The notes beneath the pieces are model-generated. The model saw only the letters and a program-made list of their open reading frames with translations. It did not search any database and was not told where the DNA came from. The position numbers and the translations under genes were made by a program. From Paracoccaceae bacterium (GTDB taxonomy: Bacteria > Pseudomonadota > Alphaproteobacteria > Rhodobacterales > Rhodobacteraceae), in the NCBI GenBank assembly GCA_021296235.1, contig JAGWAS010000009.1, positions 47,606-111,605 on the forward strand: a DNA stretch of 64,000 bases. Reading direction: 5' to 3'. Shown here in pieces: positions 55,984-64,000 of this stretch; positions within the stretch are counted from its first letter, which is position 1, and each line of letters opens with the position of its first letter.

Positions 55984-57504
55984 CTATACGACCTCGACTT
56001 CCGGGGCGCAATCCATCGCCCGCGCCAGGGATCTGAAACGCACCTCCGCCGCAACGCCATAGATGTCGCTGAATGATGCCGGGAGAATCAGGATCAGACT
56101 GTTGCGTCTTGACTTGAATTTGAGGCGGGCAATCTTCTCCGGCGACACCACAGCGAACATGGCTCCAAACCTCATTGCCCTTCCGAGGATTTCCGCCTGC
56201 TTCGCGTCGCCCTTTGGAAGCAGACTCAAATACTTGCCGATGAACTGCTCACCGTTTGAACTCCGGTAGCGGTGGAAGAGTGCCAAGGCCAGGAAAACCC
56301 GTCCGGAGTGATCAAGCCCGCCGAGGTTCGATCTGGTCGCATTGTCGAAGCTGATCTCGGCCCGGTAGTCCGGATGAGCCCTCCAGGTAACATCGTGCAG
56401 AAGGCAAGCGGCGCGGATCAGCCGCAATCGTTCCGTTCCGGCTTCCTTGAACAGCGGTTTGACGAATTCGAAGAGTTTCTCGCCAAAGCCTGGCTGCCGG
56501 GCCGAGGAGTGCTCTGAATGAATGCAGGCCTCAATGAGCGGGTCACGGTTGCGCAGTCTTTCCGGCATGTAGCCGTAGAGCAGCCCCTCGCGTATTCCGT
56601 GGGCCGAAACGGATATCTCGTTCGGCTCAAAGGCATTTAGAATGGCTTCAAGGACTCGGCCCGCAAGCGGAAGCAGTTGAAGTCGTTCGTAATTCACAAG
56701 GTTGCGCTCGCGCAACCCTTTGACACCAACCCGACGGGCCCACTTCAGAGTTGCGCGGACCGAATCCGGGGTCATCCGGTATTCGTTGAGCACCTTCAGC
56801 GGGTATTTCCAATGCTCCATGTGCAACCGCGCGATAACCCGCCACGAACCGCCGACGAGGTGAAGGGCTCGAACGTCACCGTTGAAGTTTCTGCGGACGC
56901 CGACGGCGATCTCGGCCAATTTGCGTTTTCCGGCCTTGCCGCCTGTGTAAGCCTGCTGCACGGCGAGTGGCCCAAGCGGGGAGGTGAGGCATTTGCCGAT
57001 GCGTCCATTCGAGATCTCCGCAAACTCGGCGGAATAGCCGCCGAGGTCGCAGACGATGCCGCTTGCCCCAGGCCAGCCCAGCAGCACTCCCTGGGCCGCA
57101 AGGCGCGCCTCCTCGGCACCGCTCGCTATGGCAACCCTGAGGCCCGTCGTTTGTTCTATCAACTCACAGAAATCCTTGCCGTCCTCGGCTTCCCTGACGG
57201 CGGCGGTCCCGACCCCGATCAGGGTAGAGAGGTTCATGGACTCGGCCAAAAGTGCAAACCGCTTGATAGCGGCCAATGCACGCTCCCGTCCGTCGGGATT
57301 CAGCTTGCCCGTCAGCGCAAGTGAACTTCCAAGTCCGCACAAGACCTTTTCGTTGAAAAAATACGCAGGCGACCGAGCCGCACCGTCAAAAACGACCAAC
57401 CGAACAGAGTTGGAGCCGACATCGACGACCCCGACCCGCCGAAGGCTGCTCAGGGCAGGGTCATTGAACAGAGGTGAATCGGACGGTGGGTGTGCGAAGT
57501 GCAT
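55984..57504 (-). CDS. ppx: Exopolyphosphatase / Ppx-GppA phosphatase
   Basis: 506-residue enzyme that removes phosphate from polyphosphate ends (or from pppGpp). Seen: VGVVDVGSNSVRLVVFDG (about 25-40), IGVGTAAVREAEDGKDF, ASGAEEARLAAQGVLLGWPGASGIVCDLGGYSAEFAEI and the C-terminal HD-like helices with ACLLHDVTWRAHPDYRAE. It lies 44 bases downstream of ppk, its usual partner, in the same operon. Confidence 0.94.
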   Translation of the reverse strand: MHFAHPPSDSPLFNDPALSSLRRVGVVDVGSNSVRLVVFDGAARSPAYFFNEKVLCGLGSSLALTGKLNPDGRERALAAIKRFALLAESMNLSTLIGVGTAAVREAEDGKDFCELIEQTTGLRVAIASGAEEARLAAQGVLLGWPGASGIVCDLGGYSAEFAEISNGRIGKCLTSPLGPLAVQQAYTGGKAGKRKLAEIAVGVRRNFNGDVRALHLVGGSWRVIARLHMEHWKYPLKVLNEYRMTPDSVRATLKWARRVGVKGLRERNLVNYERLQLLPLAGRVLEAILNAFEPNEISVSAHGIREGLLYGYMPERLRNRDPLIEACIHSEHSSARQPGFGEKLFEFVKPLFKEAGTERLRLIRAACLLHDVTWRAHPDYRAEISFDNATRSNLGGLDHSGRVFLALALFHRYRSSNGEQFIGKYLSLLPKGDAKQAEILGRAMRFGAMFAVVSPEKIARLKFKSRRNSLILILPASFSDIYGVAAEVRFRSLARAMDCAPEVEVV

Positions 57505-57548
57505 TTAATTTCCCGCATTGCTCACGGCATGGCTGGAACCGGCGAGTT

Positions 57549-59759
57549 TCAGTTTTTCGATTGGGCAAGGGTGATGACATCCTTGGCACCGGCTGAGCCC
57601 CTTCCTGACAGCGATGGATTCTCAATGAAGAAACTGTGGCAATTGAACAGTTGCTCACCTGGGCCTCCTCTGCCTCGTTCATATGAGCCGTCCGGCCGCA
57701 GGATCCAGCTCTGCGCCTGGTCTGCCAGATTTGCTGCCATGATTTGGCCAACAACCTGTTCCCGGACGGTCGGATTGGTGATTTCAACGAGTGTTTCAAC
57801 CCTTCGGTTGAGGTTCCGTTCCATCCAATCCGCAGAGGAGATGAAGACCCGTGCATCCCCCGTAGGCAACAATTTCCCGTTGCCGAAGCAGACGATCCGC
57901 GAATGTTCCAGAAATCTGCCAACGATTGATTTGACCCGAATGTTCTCCGACAAGCCTCGGATGCCCGGTTTCAATCCACAGATGCCTCGAATGACCAAAC
58001 TGATCCTGACGCCGGAACGGCTGGCCTCATACAGTGCGTCAATGACGTCGGGATCGATCAGCGAGTTCATCTTGGCCCAGATTTCAGCAGGCTCTCCGCC
58101 TCGCGCGTTTTCCGATTCCGTGGCAATGCACTCAAGAAGTTGGGTCTTTAGGTTGATTGGGGCGATCGCCAATTGCTCAAGGCTTGCCGGGCGGGCATAG
58201 CCCGAAACGTAATTGACCAGGCGGGTGGCATCGCGACCGGCAGCCGGATCGCATGTAAACAGGCTGAGATCGGTGTAAATCCTTGCGGTGATCGGATGGT
58301 AGTTGCCGGTGCCATAGTGAGTGTAGGTAACGAGTTGGTTGGCTTCCCGCCTGACAACCGTTGAGACCTTGGCGTGTGTTTTGAGGTTGATGAAGCCGTA
58401 GACGACCTGAGCACCGGCGCGCTCCAGCCTGCGGGACTGTCGAATGTTGGCAGCTTCGTCGAACCTCGCTTTCAGTTCAACAAGGGCCGTAACCGACTTG
58501 CCGTTCTCGGCGGCGGCGCACAGCGCCTCCACGATCGGGCTTTCATAGGATGTGCGGTACAGCGTCTGCTTGATTGCAACCACGTTCGGATCGTTGGCCG
58601 CCTGCTGAAGGAACCTGACCACCATGTCGAAGGTTTCGTAGGGGTGGTGCAGGAGCATGTCCTTTTGCCGGATGGCACTGAGCATGTCGCCGTCATGGTC
58701 CTTGACCCTTTCGGGCACGCGCGGTGCAAAATTCTGCCAAAGCAGGTCAGGCCGCGTGTCGGTAACCAGCTCGTTCAGGTCGGCAAGTCCGATCATGCCC
58801 TGCAGATCGAAAATCTCCTTTTCCCCAATATCCAGTTCCGTCATGACCATGTCGCGCAGCTTGGTTGGTGTTCCCTGCGTCAATGCAAGGTGAATGACTT
58901 CGCCACGTCGCCGCCGCTTCAGCGCAGTTTCAAATTCACGAACCAAGTCCTCGGCTTCTTCCTCGACTTCCAGGTCACTGTCGCGCAGAACCCTGAATGC
59001 GCATTTTTCAACCACTTCGTAGCCTGGGAAAATGAAGCCGATTTTCTCAAGAAGTAACTCCTCCAACGGTATGTAGCGCACTTTTCCCGACGGGCTGTCG
59101 TCCAACCGGATGAAGCGGTCGATCTGCTCGGGAATGGGAAGCAGTGCCAGCAGACTGCGGCCGTCGGATGTGCGGTTCAGCCGGAGGGCAAGGGCAAAAC
59201 CGGTATTGGGGATGAATGGAAACGGGTGTGCAGGATCAACCGCCAGCGGTGTCAGGATCGGAAAAACCTGATCAAGGAAGACGTTGTCGAGGTAGCTTCG
59301 ATCATCTTCCTTCAGGCTGGCCTTGTCCAGCAGCTTGATTCCCTCCCGCTTGAGCTCACCCTTCAGGAACTCCCAAGTTTCCTGCTGTGCGGTCAGCAGC
59401 TTGCTGGTTTCAATTGCGATTTCCTTCAGCTGTTCCGAGGGCAGCAGCCCATCGATGGCGGCGTGCTGATCGCCCGATCGCGCAAGCTCACGAAGTCCCG
59501 CAACCCGAACCGTGTAGAACTCATCGAGATTGGTTGCCGAGATGGCGACGAACCGCACCCGCTCAAGCAGAGGAACATCCTCGTTCTGCGCTTCCTCAAG
59601 CACCCGCCAATTGAAGGCCAACCACGAAATTTCCCGGTTGAAGAATCGGTTTGGCCCCGCGGTCCCGCTCTCCGGCAGCTGGCGGGACGCGGGAAAATCA
59701 CTCCTGAGGAAATCCGTTTCCTCAACCAGTCTTTGCCGACCCTTCACAATTGTCATCAT
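57549..59759 (-). CDS. ppk: Polyphosphate kinase 1
   Basis: 736-residue enzyme that polymerises the gamma phosphate of ATP. Seen: [19 protein letters not shown] at the N-terminus, [18 protein letters not shown], the first catalytic region [34 protein letters not shown], the phospho-His region [41 protein letters not shown], and [17 protein letters not shown]. Its start overlaps the hdaA stop (positions 59756-59759). Confidence 0.96.
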   Translation of the reverse strand: MMTIVKGRQRLVEETDFLRSDFPASRQLPESGTAGPNRFFNREISWLAFNWRVLEEAQNEDVPLLERVRFVAISATNLDEFYTVRVAGLRELARSGDQHAAIDGLLPSEQLKEIAIETSKLLTAQQETWEFLKGELKREGIKLLDKASLKEDDRSYLDNVFLDQVFPILTPLAVDPAHPFPFIPNTGFALALRLNRTSDGRSLLALLPIPEQIDRFIRLDDSPSGKVRYIPLEELLLEKIGFIFPGYEVVEKCAFRVLRDSDLEVEEEAEDLVREFETALKRRRRGEVIHLALTQGTPTKLRDMVMTELDIGEKEIFDLQGMIGLADLNELVTDTRPDLLWQNFAPRVPERVKDHDGDMLSAIRQKDMLLHHPYETFDMVVRFLQQAANDPNVVAIKQTLYRTSYESPIVEALCAAAENGKSVTALVELKARFDEAANIRQSRRLERAGAQVVYGFINLKTHAKVSTVVRREANQLVTYTHYGTGNYHPITARIYTDLSLFTCDPAAGRDATRLVNYVSGYARPASLEQLAIAPINLKTQLLECIATESENARGGEPAEIWAKMNSLIDPDVIDALYEASRSGVRISLVIRGICGLKPGIRGLSENIRVKSIVGRFLEHSRIVCFGNGKLLPTGDARVFISSADWMERNLNRRVETLVEITNPTVREQVVGQIMAANLADQAQSWILRPDGSYERGRGGPGEQLFNCHSFFIENPSLSGRGSAGAKDVITLAQSKN

Positions 59760-60448
59760 CCATACTTGCCGTTCAGAACATCAGCCGCCAGCCGCCGGCT
59801 GATCCTGCGGCCCTCAACCAGAGAACACCTGTCGATTTCACCAACAATTCTTGCCGCCTCTGCGAACGACCTGTCCATTCGTGAAACAACATATTCGACC
59901 ACGCCGGGCGGAACCGCAACCCGTCTGTCGGCGAATAGTTTGACGAGGACGCCCTTCAGCAGTTTGTCGTCGGGTCTGCTGACACGGGCAAGGCTTGCCG
60001 CCTCCAACCGGCTCTTGAGGTCCGGCAACCCGATCGGCCACCTGGCTGGCGGTTCATTTGCCGTGAGCAGAACACTGCCGCCGTTCTGGAAGACAAAATT
60101 GAGCAGATGGAGCAACAACGCCTCCGATTCCGGCTGCGCCGCCGCTTCATCCGCATCGTCGAGCGCCACACCGACCCCCGCCGGAATGTCGTCAAGTTCC
60201 AATTCCGCAATGTTGCGGGAATTCAGGAAAGGAGCGCCCGATTCCCTGGACCAGATGCTGGCAAGATGGGACTTTCCGGACGAAGGCGGACCCGTCAGAA
60301 CCAGCCTGCCGTCCTGCCAGCGGTCTCCGGAAATCATGGAAAATGCAGATGAATTTGCATCCGACACCAGAAAGTCCCGCCTAAGGCTTGAAGGTGGGCC
60401 GGCGAGATCGAATGGTCCGAACCCGCTATCCGTGTCAGTTACCGTCAT
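59756..60448 (-). CDS. hdaA: DnaA-related regulatory protein HdaA
   Basis: 230-residue AAA+ protein that, with the sliding clamp, promotes inactivation of DnaA-ATP. Walker A is [16 protein letters not shown] (about 50-65), Walker [10 protein letters not shown], sensor [11 protein letters not shown], and the C-terminal half ends with [13 protein letters not shown]. No DNA-binding domain IV of DnaA is present, as expected. It overlaps perM by 14 bases; the perM-hdaA-ppk order is common in Alphaproteobacteria. Confidence 0.9.
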   Translation of the reverse strand: MTVTDTDSGFGPFDLAGPPSSLRRDFLVSDANSSAFSMISGDRWQDGRLVLTGPPSSGKSHLASIWSRESGAPFLNSRNIAELELDDIPAGVGVALDDADEAAAQPESEALLLHLLNFVFQNGGSVLLTANEPPARWPIGLPDLKSRLEAASLARVSRPDDKLLKGVLVKLFADRRVAVPPGVVEYVVSRMDRSFAEAARIVGEIDRCSLVEGRRISRRLAADVLNGKYG

Positions 60449-61514
60449 TCCAGTCCCTTCCCAAATGGAGTCGGCTGGCAAGGTAACGCTTGATTCCGTA
60501 GCGGAAGAATACACCGATTGCGGCAGATGCCGGCACCGCCACCAGCAAACCCACAAACCCGAACAGCGATCCGAATGCGGACAGCGCGAACAGCAGCCAG
60601 ACTGGATGCAGTCCGATCGACTTGCCGACCAGCCGAGGAGTGAGAAAGTTCTGCTCAATCAACTGGCCCGAAAAGAAAATGACTGCAACCGCACCAATCC
60701 ACAGGGGTTCCTGCCAAAACTGGAACACGGCAAGGCCGATTGCGAGTGCGCCACCACCAATCGATCCGACAAAGGGTATGAAGGAAAGAGCTCCAGCCAC
60801 GACGCCGACCACCAAGCCAAACTGCAGCCCCACAACCTCAAGCAGCACGGCATAATATACTGCAAGCATTCCGCACACGGTGAGTTGGCCCCGGACAAAT
60901 CCGGCCAGTGCCCGGTCTACGTCGCGAAACAGTCCGACCAACTCTTCGGCGTGGTCCCGTGGCAGCCAACGCCTGACGGCTGCGACGGCCAAGTCCCAAT
61001 CGGCAAGCATGTAAACGACGACAACCGGGACCACGAGAAGGAACAGAAGGGCATTGAGTGCGCCGATGCCAATTGAAAATGCCTGGGCAACGATGTTCTT
61101 TGCCAGTGTTTCCGCCACGTCGCCAATTCTTCCGAGTGATGCCAGAATGTCCAATTCAGCGGACAGCAGGTTCGGAGCGTATTTCTGGAGATACGGCGTG
61201 GCAAATTCCCGCAGGGAGGCAAAGAGTTCGGGAACGAAAAGGGTCAATTCCGCAAATTGCTGAATCAGGAGGGGAACAAGGAAAACGAGGCCCGCAAGCA
61301 CAATCAGCAGGGCCGAGACCGAGATGATTGTGGTGGCCCAGAACCGGGAACAGCCAAGGTTTTCCAGCCGGTCCGCAAGCGGGTCAAGAAGGTAGGCGAT
61401 TGCGAGGCCCACCAGATAGGGCAGAAGCACTTCATCAAGAACAATCAGTGCAAGCACCAGGACGAGAAGAACTGTTCCCCACCACATTGCCTGTTGCTTG
61501 ATTGTCAACGACAT
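60435..61514 (-). CDS. AI-2E/PerM-family permease
   Basis: 359-residue membrane protein with about eight hydrophobic segments. Seen: VLLPYLVGLAIAYLLDPLADRLENLGCSRFWATTIIS near the N-terminus, ADWDLAVAAVRRWLPRDHAEELVGLFRDVDRALAGFVRGQLTVC, and the signature LSFIPFVGSIGGGALAIGLAVFQFW followed by NFLTPRLVGKSIGLHPVWLLFALSAFGSLFGFVGLLVAVPASA. The ATG at 61514 follows GGAGAAATCA. Transport substrate not established. Confidence 0.92.
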   Translation of the reverse strand: MSLTIKQQAMWWGTVLLVLVLALIVLDEVLLPYLVGLAIAYLLDPLADRLENLGCSRFWATTIISVSALLIVLAGLVFLVPLLIQQFAELTLFVPELFASLREFATPYLQKYAPNLLSAELDILASLGRIGDVAETLAKNIVAQAFSIGIGALNALLFLLVVPVVVVYMLADWDLAVAAVRRWLPRDHAEELVGLFRDVDRALAGFVRGQLTVCGMLAVYYAVLLEVVGLQFGLVVGVVAGALSFIPFVGSIGGGALAIGLAVFQFWQEPLWIGAVAVIFFSGQLIEQNFLTPRLVGKSIGLHPVWLLFALSAFGSLFGFVGLLVAVPASAAIGVFFRYGIKRYLASRLHLGRDWNDGN

Positions 61515-62129
61515 TGATTTCTCCGCCGGTTCTCGAATCGTCCAGGAACTCTTAACACGGGGCGGCACAAGTTGCTTCACCGCGCCCGAATCAGGATGCA
61601 ATTTCGGCACTGCGACACGAAACGCCCCTGCCGGGATTCGAGTTGCATCTGCGCCGGCAGAATTGACGGCCGCCGCATGGGGATTGCGATGAAGGCAGCC
61701 CCGCAAATGCCGGACATTGCCGGTTTGGCTTGCCGGTGGCAGCTTCGGGGTTGAATTTGCACATCCTTGCGATGCAATCGGCCGGAGGCGATACGACAAA
61801 AACCTTTCAGGCCGGCGAAATTTCGGGTCGGCAATCGGCTGGCGAGCGGCAAGGGGTTGCGTCCAGCCGCTTGCCACATCAGAGGTCCGCATTTGGGTCG
61901 GGGATCGGTTGGGTGCGGGTGTGAATCGCGTATTGCGACACCATGAATTTTGCTATGCCGCCAAGGCATGATTGCCTCGTTTCCGATTGTCGTTGGCCGA
62001 GCCTGGGTGCCTGAGCGTCTTCATGAACCTGTCCCAAGCGGCATCGAAGAGATGGGATTTCACAAGGGACCGGAAAGTCAGGATCGCTTGGCCGCCCTCA
62101 AGGCCCATCCCATTCCGCACCTCATCAGC
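61515..62129. other. Intergenic region, no gene seen
   Basis: About 600 bases upstream of perM and before the decayed HigB gene. No coding frame with recognisable motifs, repeat or RNA structure was found. Confidence 0.45.
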
Positions 62130-62401
62130 CGCTCATGTCGCAATATCAGGTTTACACCCAACCTTGCGCGCCCGGCTGGTGCGGTTGCTCGAAATAGTGG
62201 AGAATGTCTGGCTGGAGGCTCTTCGCACACCTCAGGTCAGACAGGTTGAGGGTAAGCTCTGGAATCTTCGGGTGCGGGCAAAAGGTGGTATCCCCCGGGG
62301 GCTACGTAACAGCGGCGGGCCGGCGGGTGGCAGTGCTGCATGTTTTCGTGAAGAAGTGGCAAAAGACGCCGCGACGAGCACTCGCGACAGCGCAAGAATG
62401 A
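62130..62401 (+). pseudogene. HigB/RelE-like toxin, frameshifted
   Basis: Two plus-strand frames together spell a phage-Gp49/HigB-type toxin: LRARLVRLLEIVENVWLEALRTPQVRQVEGKLWNLRVRAKGGIPRG in one frame and GYVTAAGRRVAVLHVFVKKWQKTPRRALATAQE in the other. The switch lies in the C5G5 run near 62290-62300, the classic place for a one-base slip. An N-terminal stretch of about 15 residues is unclear. The truncated antitoxin follows 18 bases on. Sequencing error is possible. Confidence 0.75.
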
Positions 62402-62418
62402 GTGAAGCAGGTGATAAC

Positions 62419-62637
62419 ATGACGAAGCATAAGGAATTGAAGGATCGTTTGATGGAGGATCCGGAGTTTCGGGAAGAATATATGGGCCTTGATGATGAGT
62501 ATGCGCTCATTGAGGCGTTGGTCCGCGCCCGCGCGACGGCCGAGTTGACGCAGGTGGAACTTGCCCAGCGTCTGAGCACGACACAGTTCGCCGTCGGGTC
62601 GCAGATTGCGGTTTGCCGATCCGGCCGGGATGATTGA
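62419..62637 (+). pseudogene. HigA-like XRE antitoxin, truncated
   Basis: MTKHKELKDRLMEDPEFREEYMGLDDEYALIEALVRARATAELTQVELAQRLSTTQ matches HigA-type antitoxins that follow HigB toxins, but after TTQFAV the frame turns to unrelated GSQIAVCRSGRDD and stops; the recognition helix end and last 25-30 residues are missing. With a broken toxin beside it, the pair is probably dead. 72 codons remain. Confidence 0.7.
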
Positions 62638-62641
62638 CGGG

Positions 62642-63733
62642 ATGACCAACCAATTGATCGAAGCGGAGTTTCGCCTTCCGACGAAGGATGTTCAGGAGGA
62701 CATTGATTTCTTCATTGGACAGCTCGGCATGCGCCTGGACACAATTTATCCGGCCGACGATCCGGCCGTTGCCGTCCTGTCCGGCCACGGATTGAGGCTG
62801 CGGCTGGAAAGGGGTGCCCCCGAAGGGCCGGGGACAATCAGATTGCTCACGGACGAGCCCAACAAATTTGCCGGCGGCAAACGTGAACTCATTGCACCGA
62901 ACGGAACACTGGTCGAAATTGATTATATCAATCCACCCATGTTCATCCCGGAAACGGAACATGCCTTCGTCGTTCGTCGGTTGCAGGACAAGGCGCCCTG
63001 GATCATCGGTCGCGCCGGGATGCGCTATCGCGACCTCATTCCGTCCCGTTTGGGCGGTTCGATAATTGCAAGCCACATACGAATACCGGACGGTGGTCCG
63101 GTCCCCGATGTGGTCCACTACCACACGGTCGGTTTCCAGTTGATATTCTGTTATCGGGGCTGGGTCGACATCGTCTATGAGGATCAGGGCGACCCGCTCA
63201 GGCTGCAAGGTGGCGATTGCCTGATTCAGCCTCCCGAAATCCGCCACCGTGTGCTCTGCGCATCTGAGGAAATTGAAGTCATTGAGATTGGTGTTCCGGC
63301 GCAGCATGTAACGACAATTGATCACAAGATGGAGCTTCCGAATGGTCTGAACCCCGGCAAGGAATATCAGGGGCAGAAATTTGTTCACCACGTCAAGGGG
63401 AAGGCCACGTGGACCCCTTTCCGCCTTCCGGGCTTCACTTGCAGGGACACGGGCATCAATGCAGGAACCAAAGGTGTCGCCAGCGTTCAGGTGGCGCAGT
63501 ATTCGGGTGGTTGCACGGTTTGGTCGACCAATGACGCTGACATTCACTTCACGTTTGTGATGGAAGGGGAAGTAACGCTTGAGGGCGAGGGCAGGGCACC
63601 GCACCGCCTGGTTGCTGGGGACGCATTCGTCCTGCCGCCTGGAATGAAGACGCGTTATTCGGACTGCTCCGACAATCTCGAATTGCTTGAGGTCTCGTTG
63701 CCCGGCGAGTTCGAGACAAAAGTCCTGAAATAG
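62642..63733 (+). CDS. VOC domain-double cupin fusion protein
   Basis: 363 residues with three beta-rich parts. Residues 1-105 look like a vicinal-oxygen-chelate (glyoxalase/dioxygenase) half-module (EAEFRLPTKDVQEDIDFFIGQLGMRLDTIYPADDPAVAVLSGHGLRLRLE). Residues 110-235 are a cupin with VHYHTVGFQLIFCYRGWVDIVYEDQGDPLRLQGGDCLIQPPEIRHRVL, holding the His ligands. Residues 250-360 are a second cupin (HFTFVMEGEVTLEGEGRAPHRLVAGDAFVLPPGMKTRY). The reaction is unknown. ATG at 62642 chosen; 62630 is in frame. Confidence 0.82.
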   Translation: MTNQLIEAEFRLPTKDVQEDIDFFIGQLGMRLDTIYPADDPAVAVLSGHGLRLRLERGAPEGPGTIRLLTDEPNKFAGGKRELIAPNGTLVEIDYINPPMFIPETEHAFVVRRLQDKAPWIIGRAGMRYRDLIPSRLGGSIIASHIRIPDGGPVPDVVHYHTVGFQLIFCYRGWVDIVYEDQGDPLRLQGGDCLIQPPEIRHRVLCASEEIEVIEIGVPAQHVTTIDHKMELPNGLNPGKEYQGQKFVHHVKGKATWTPFRLPGFTCRDTGINAGTKGVASVQVAQYSGGCTVWSTNDADIHFTFVMEGEVTLEGEGRAPHRLVAGDAFVLPPGMKTRYSDCSDNLELLEVSLPGEFETKVLK

Positions 63734-64000
63734 TTTTTCATGGGTCCCGTTCGGCAATCCGCAGGCACGGAATTGCTGTTGCCGAAGCCAAGTTTACTGT
63801 CTTGCGGCGACCGGTTGGAAGCAGTTGCCGGAATTGAGCGTATGATGCCGGGACTGGCACGAGATCGCACCTTGTGCAGACGGATGAACCGAAACCAGCC
63901 TGTTTCGCAGCTTTCCAAGCGCTGGGCGCGTGAAGTTGTGCGCAATCATGTGCATAGCGTCCTTCCAACCTGAAATGCCATTGCTGCAGTTCGGACAGGA
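63734..64000. other. Right edge of window, no gene seen
   Basis: The last 267 bases contain only short frames on both strands without recognisable motifs. Confidence 0.4.

Noticed and set aside
59226..61076. A 616-codon plus-strand open frame across ppk, hdaA and perM
   Set aside because: It lies antisense to three genes with clear catalytic motifs; its own translation has no domain and is rich in Arg, Ser and Pro as antisense frames of GC-rich genes are.
62507..63757. A 416-codon minus-strand frame opposite the VOC-cupin gene
   Set aside because: Antisense shadow of a gene with cupin motifs; no recognisable domain.

Overview
The window reads as chromosomal DNA of an alphaproteobacterium. 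The grounds are the short proline-tRNA ligase next to a lolC-lolD pair, the perM-hdaA-ppk order, a Fur-like box before a putative manganese exporter, and catabolic gene sets typical of Rhodobacterales or Hyphomicrobiales. The genus cannot be fixed from sequence reading alone. Most genes look GC-rich by eye; 16.2-20.0 kb is visibly AT-richer and holds mobile DNA.

Layout. 1-7 kb: protocatechuate 4,5-cleavage (meta) pathway. ligAB (ligB runs off the left edge) and an NAD(P)-dependent oxidoreductase lie on the minus strand next to a LysR regulator with two tandem HTH domains and an apparent frameshift; galB, ligK, galD and ligI lie on the plus strand. 7.8-9.5 kb: a Fic protein behind an inverted-repeat operator, then tRNA-Gly. 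9.5-15.9 kb: a minus-strand operon for a TRAP transporter (DctP, DctQ, DctM), a phytanoyl-CoA-type dioxygenase, a Rieske oxygenase and a small protein. 16.2-20.3 kb: an MFS gene interrupted by a complete 2.6-kb IS1595-type element with matching terminal inverted repeats and a perfect 8-bp target duplication, followed by an IS256-type remnant. The element carries a transposase, three small unknown genes and two tRNA-like genes with serine-type anticodon loops but no long variable arm. 20.6-24.4 kb: SDR, zinc-type dehydrogenase and enolase-superfamily enzyme under a divergent GntR regulator. A matching palindromic operator stands before both the TRAP operon and this operon, so the two were probably one regulon, now separated by the mobile DNA.

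24.4-39.8 kb: pyrD, a MATE exporter, a putative metal exporter behind a Fur-like box, a GST, a beta-oxidation set (thiolase, bifunctional FadB-like protein, acyl-CoA ligase), an unknown membrane protein, zapE, a HisC-like aminotransferase and a DUF418 protein. 39.9-42.8 kb: plasmid or mobile-element scar with fragments of an IS21 transposase and a TraA relaxase, an XRE-ImmA/IrrE regulator and a PIN toxin whose 3' end has been replaced by traA sequence.

42.8-52.0 kb: CitE-like lyase, glycine-betaine-type ABC transporter (double permease, ProX, ProV), two SDRs and a CntA/GbcA-like Rieske oxygenase, probably for uptake and demethylation of a quaternary amine. 52.5-61.5 kb: housekeeping block lolD, lolC, proS, ppx, ppk, hdaA, perM. 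62-63.7 kb: a decayed HigB-HigA pair and a VOC-cupin-cupin fusion protein.
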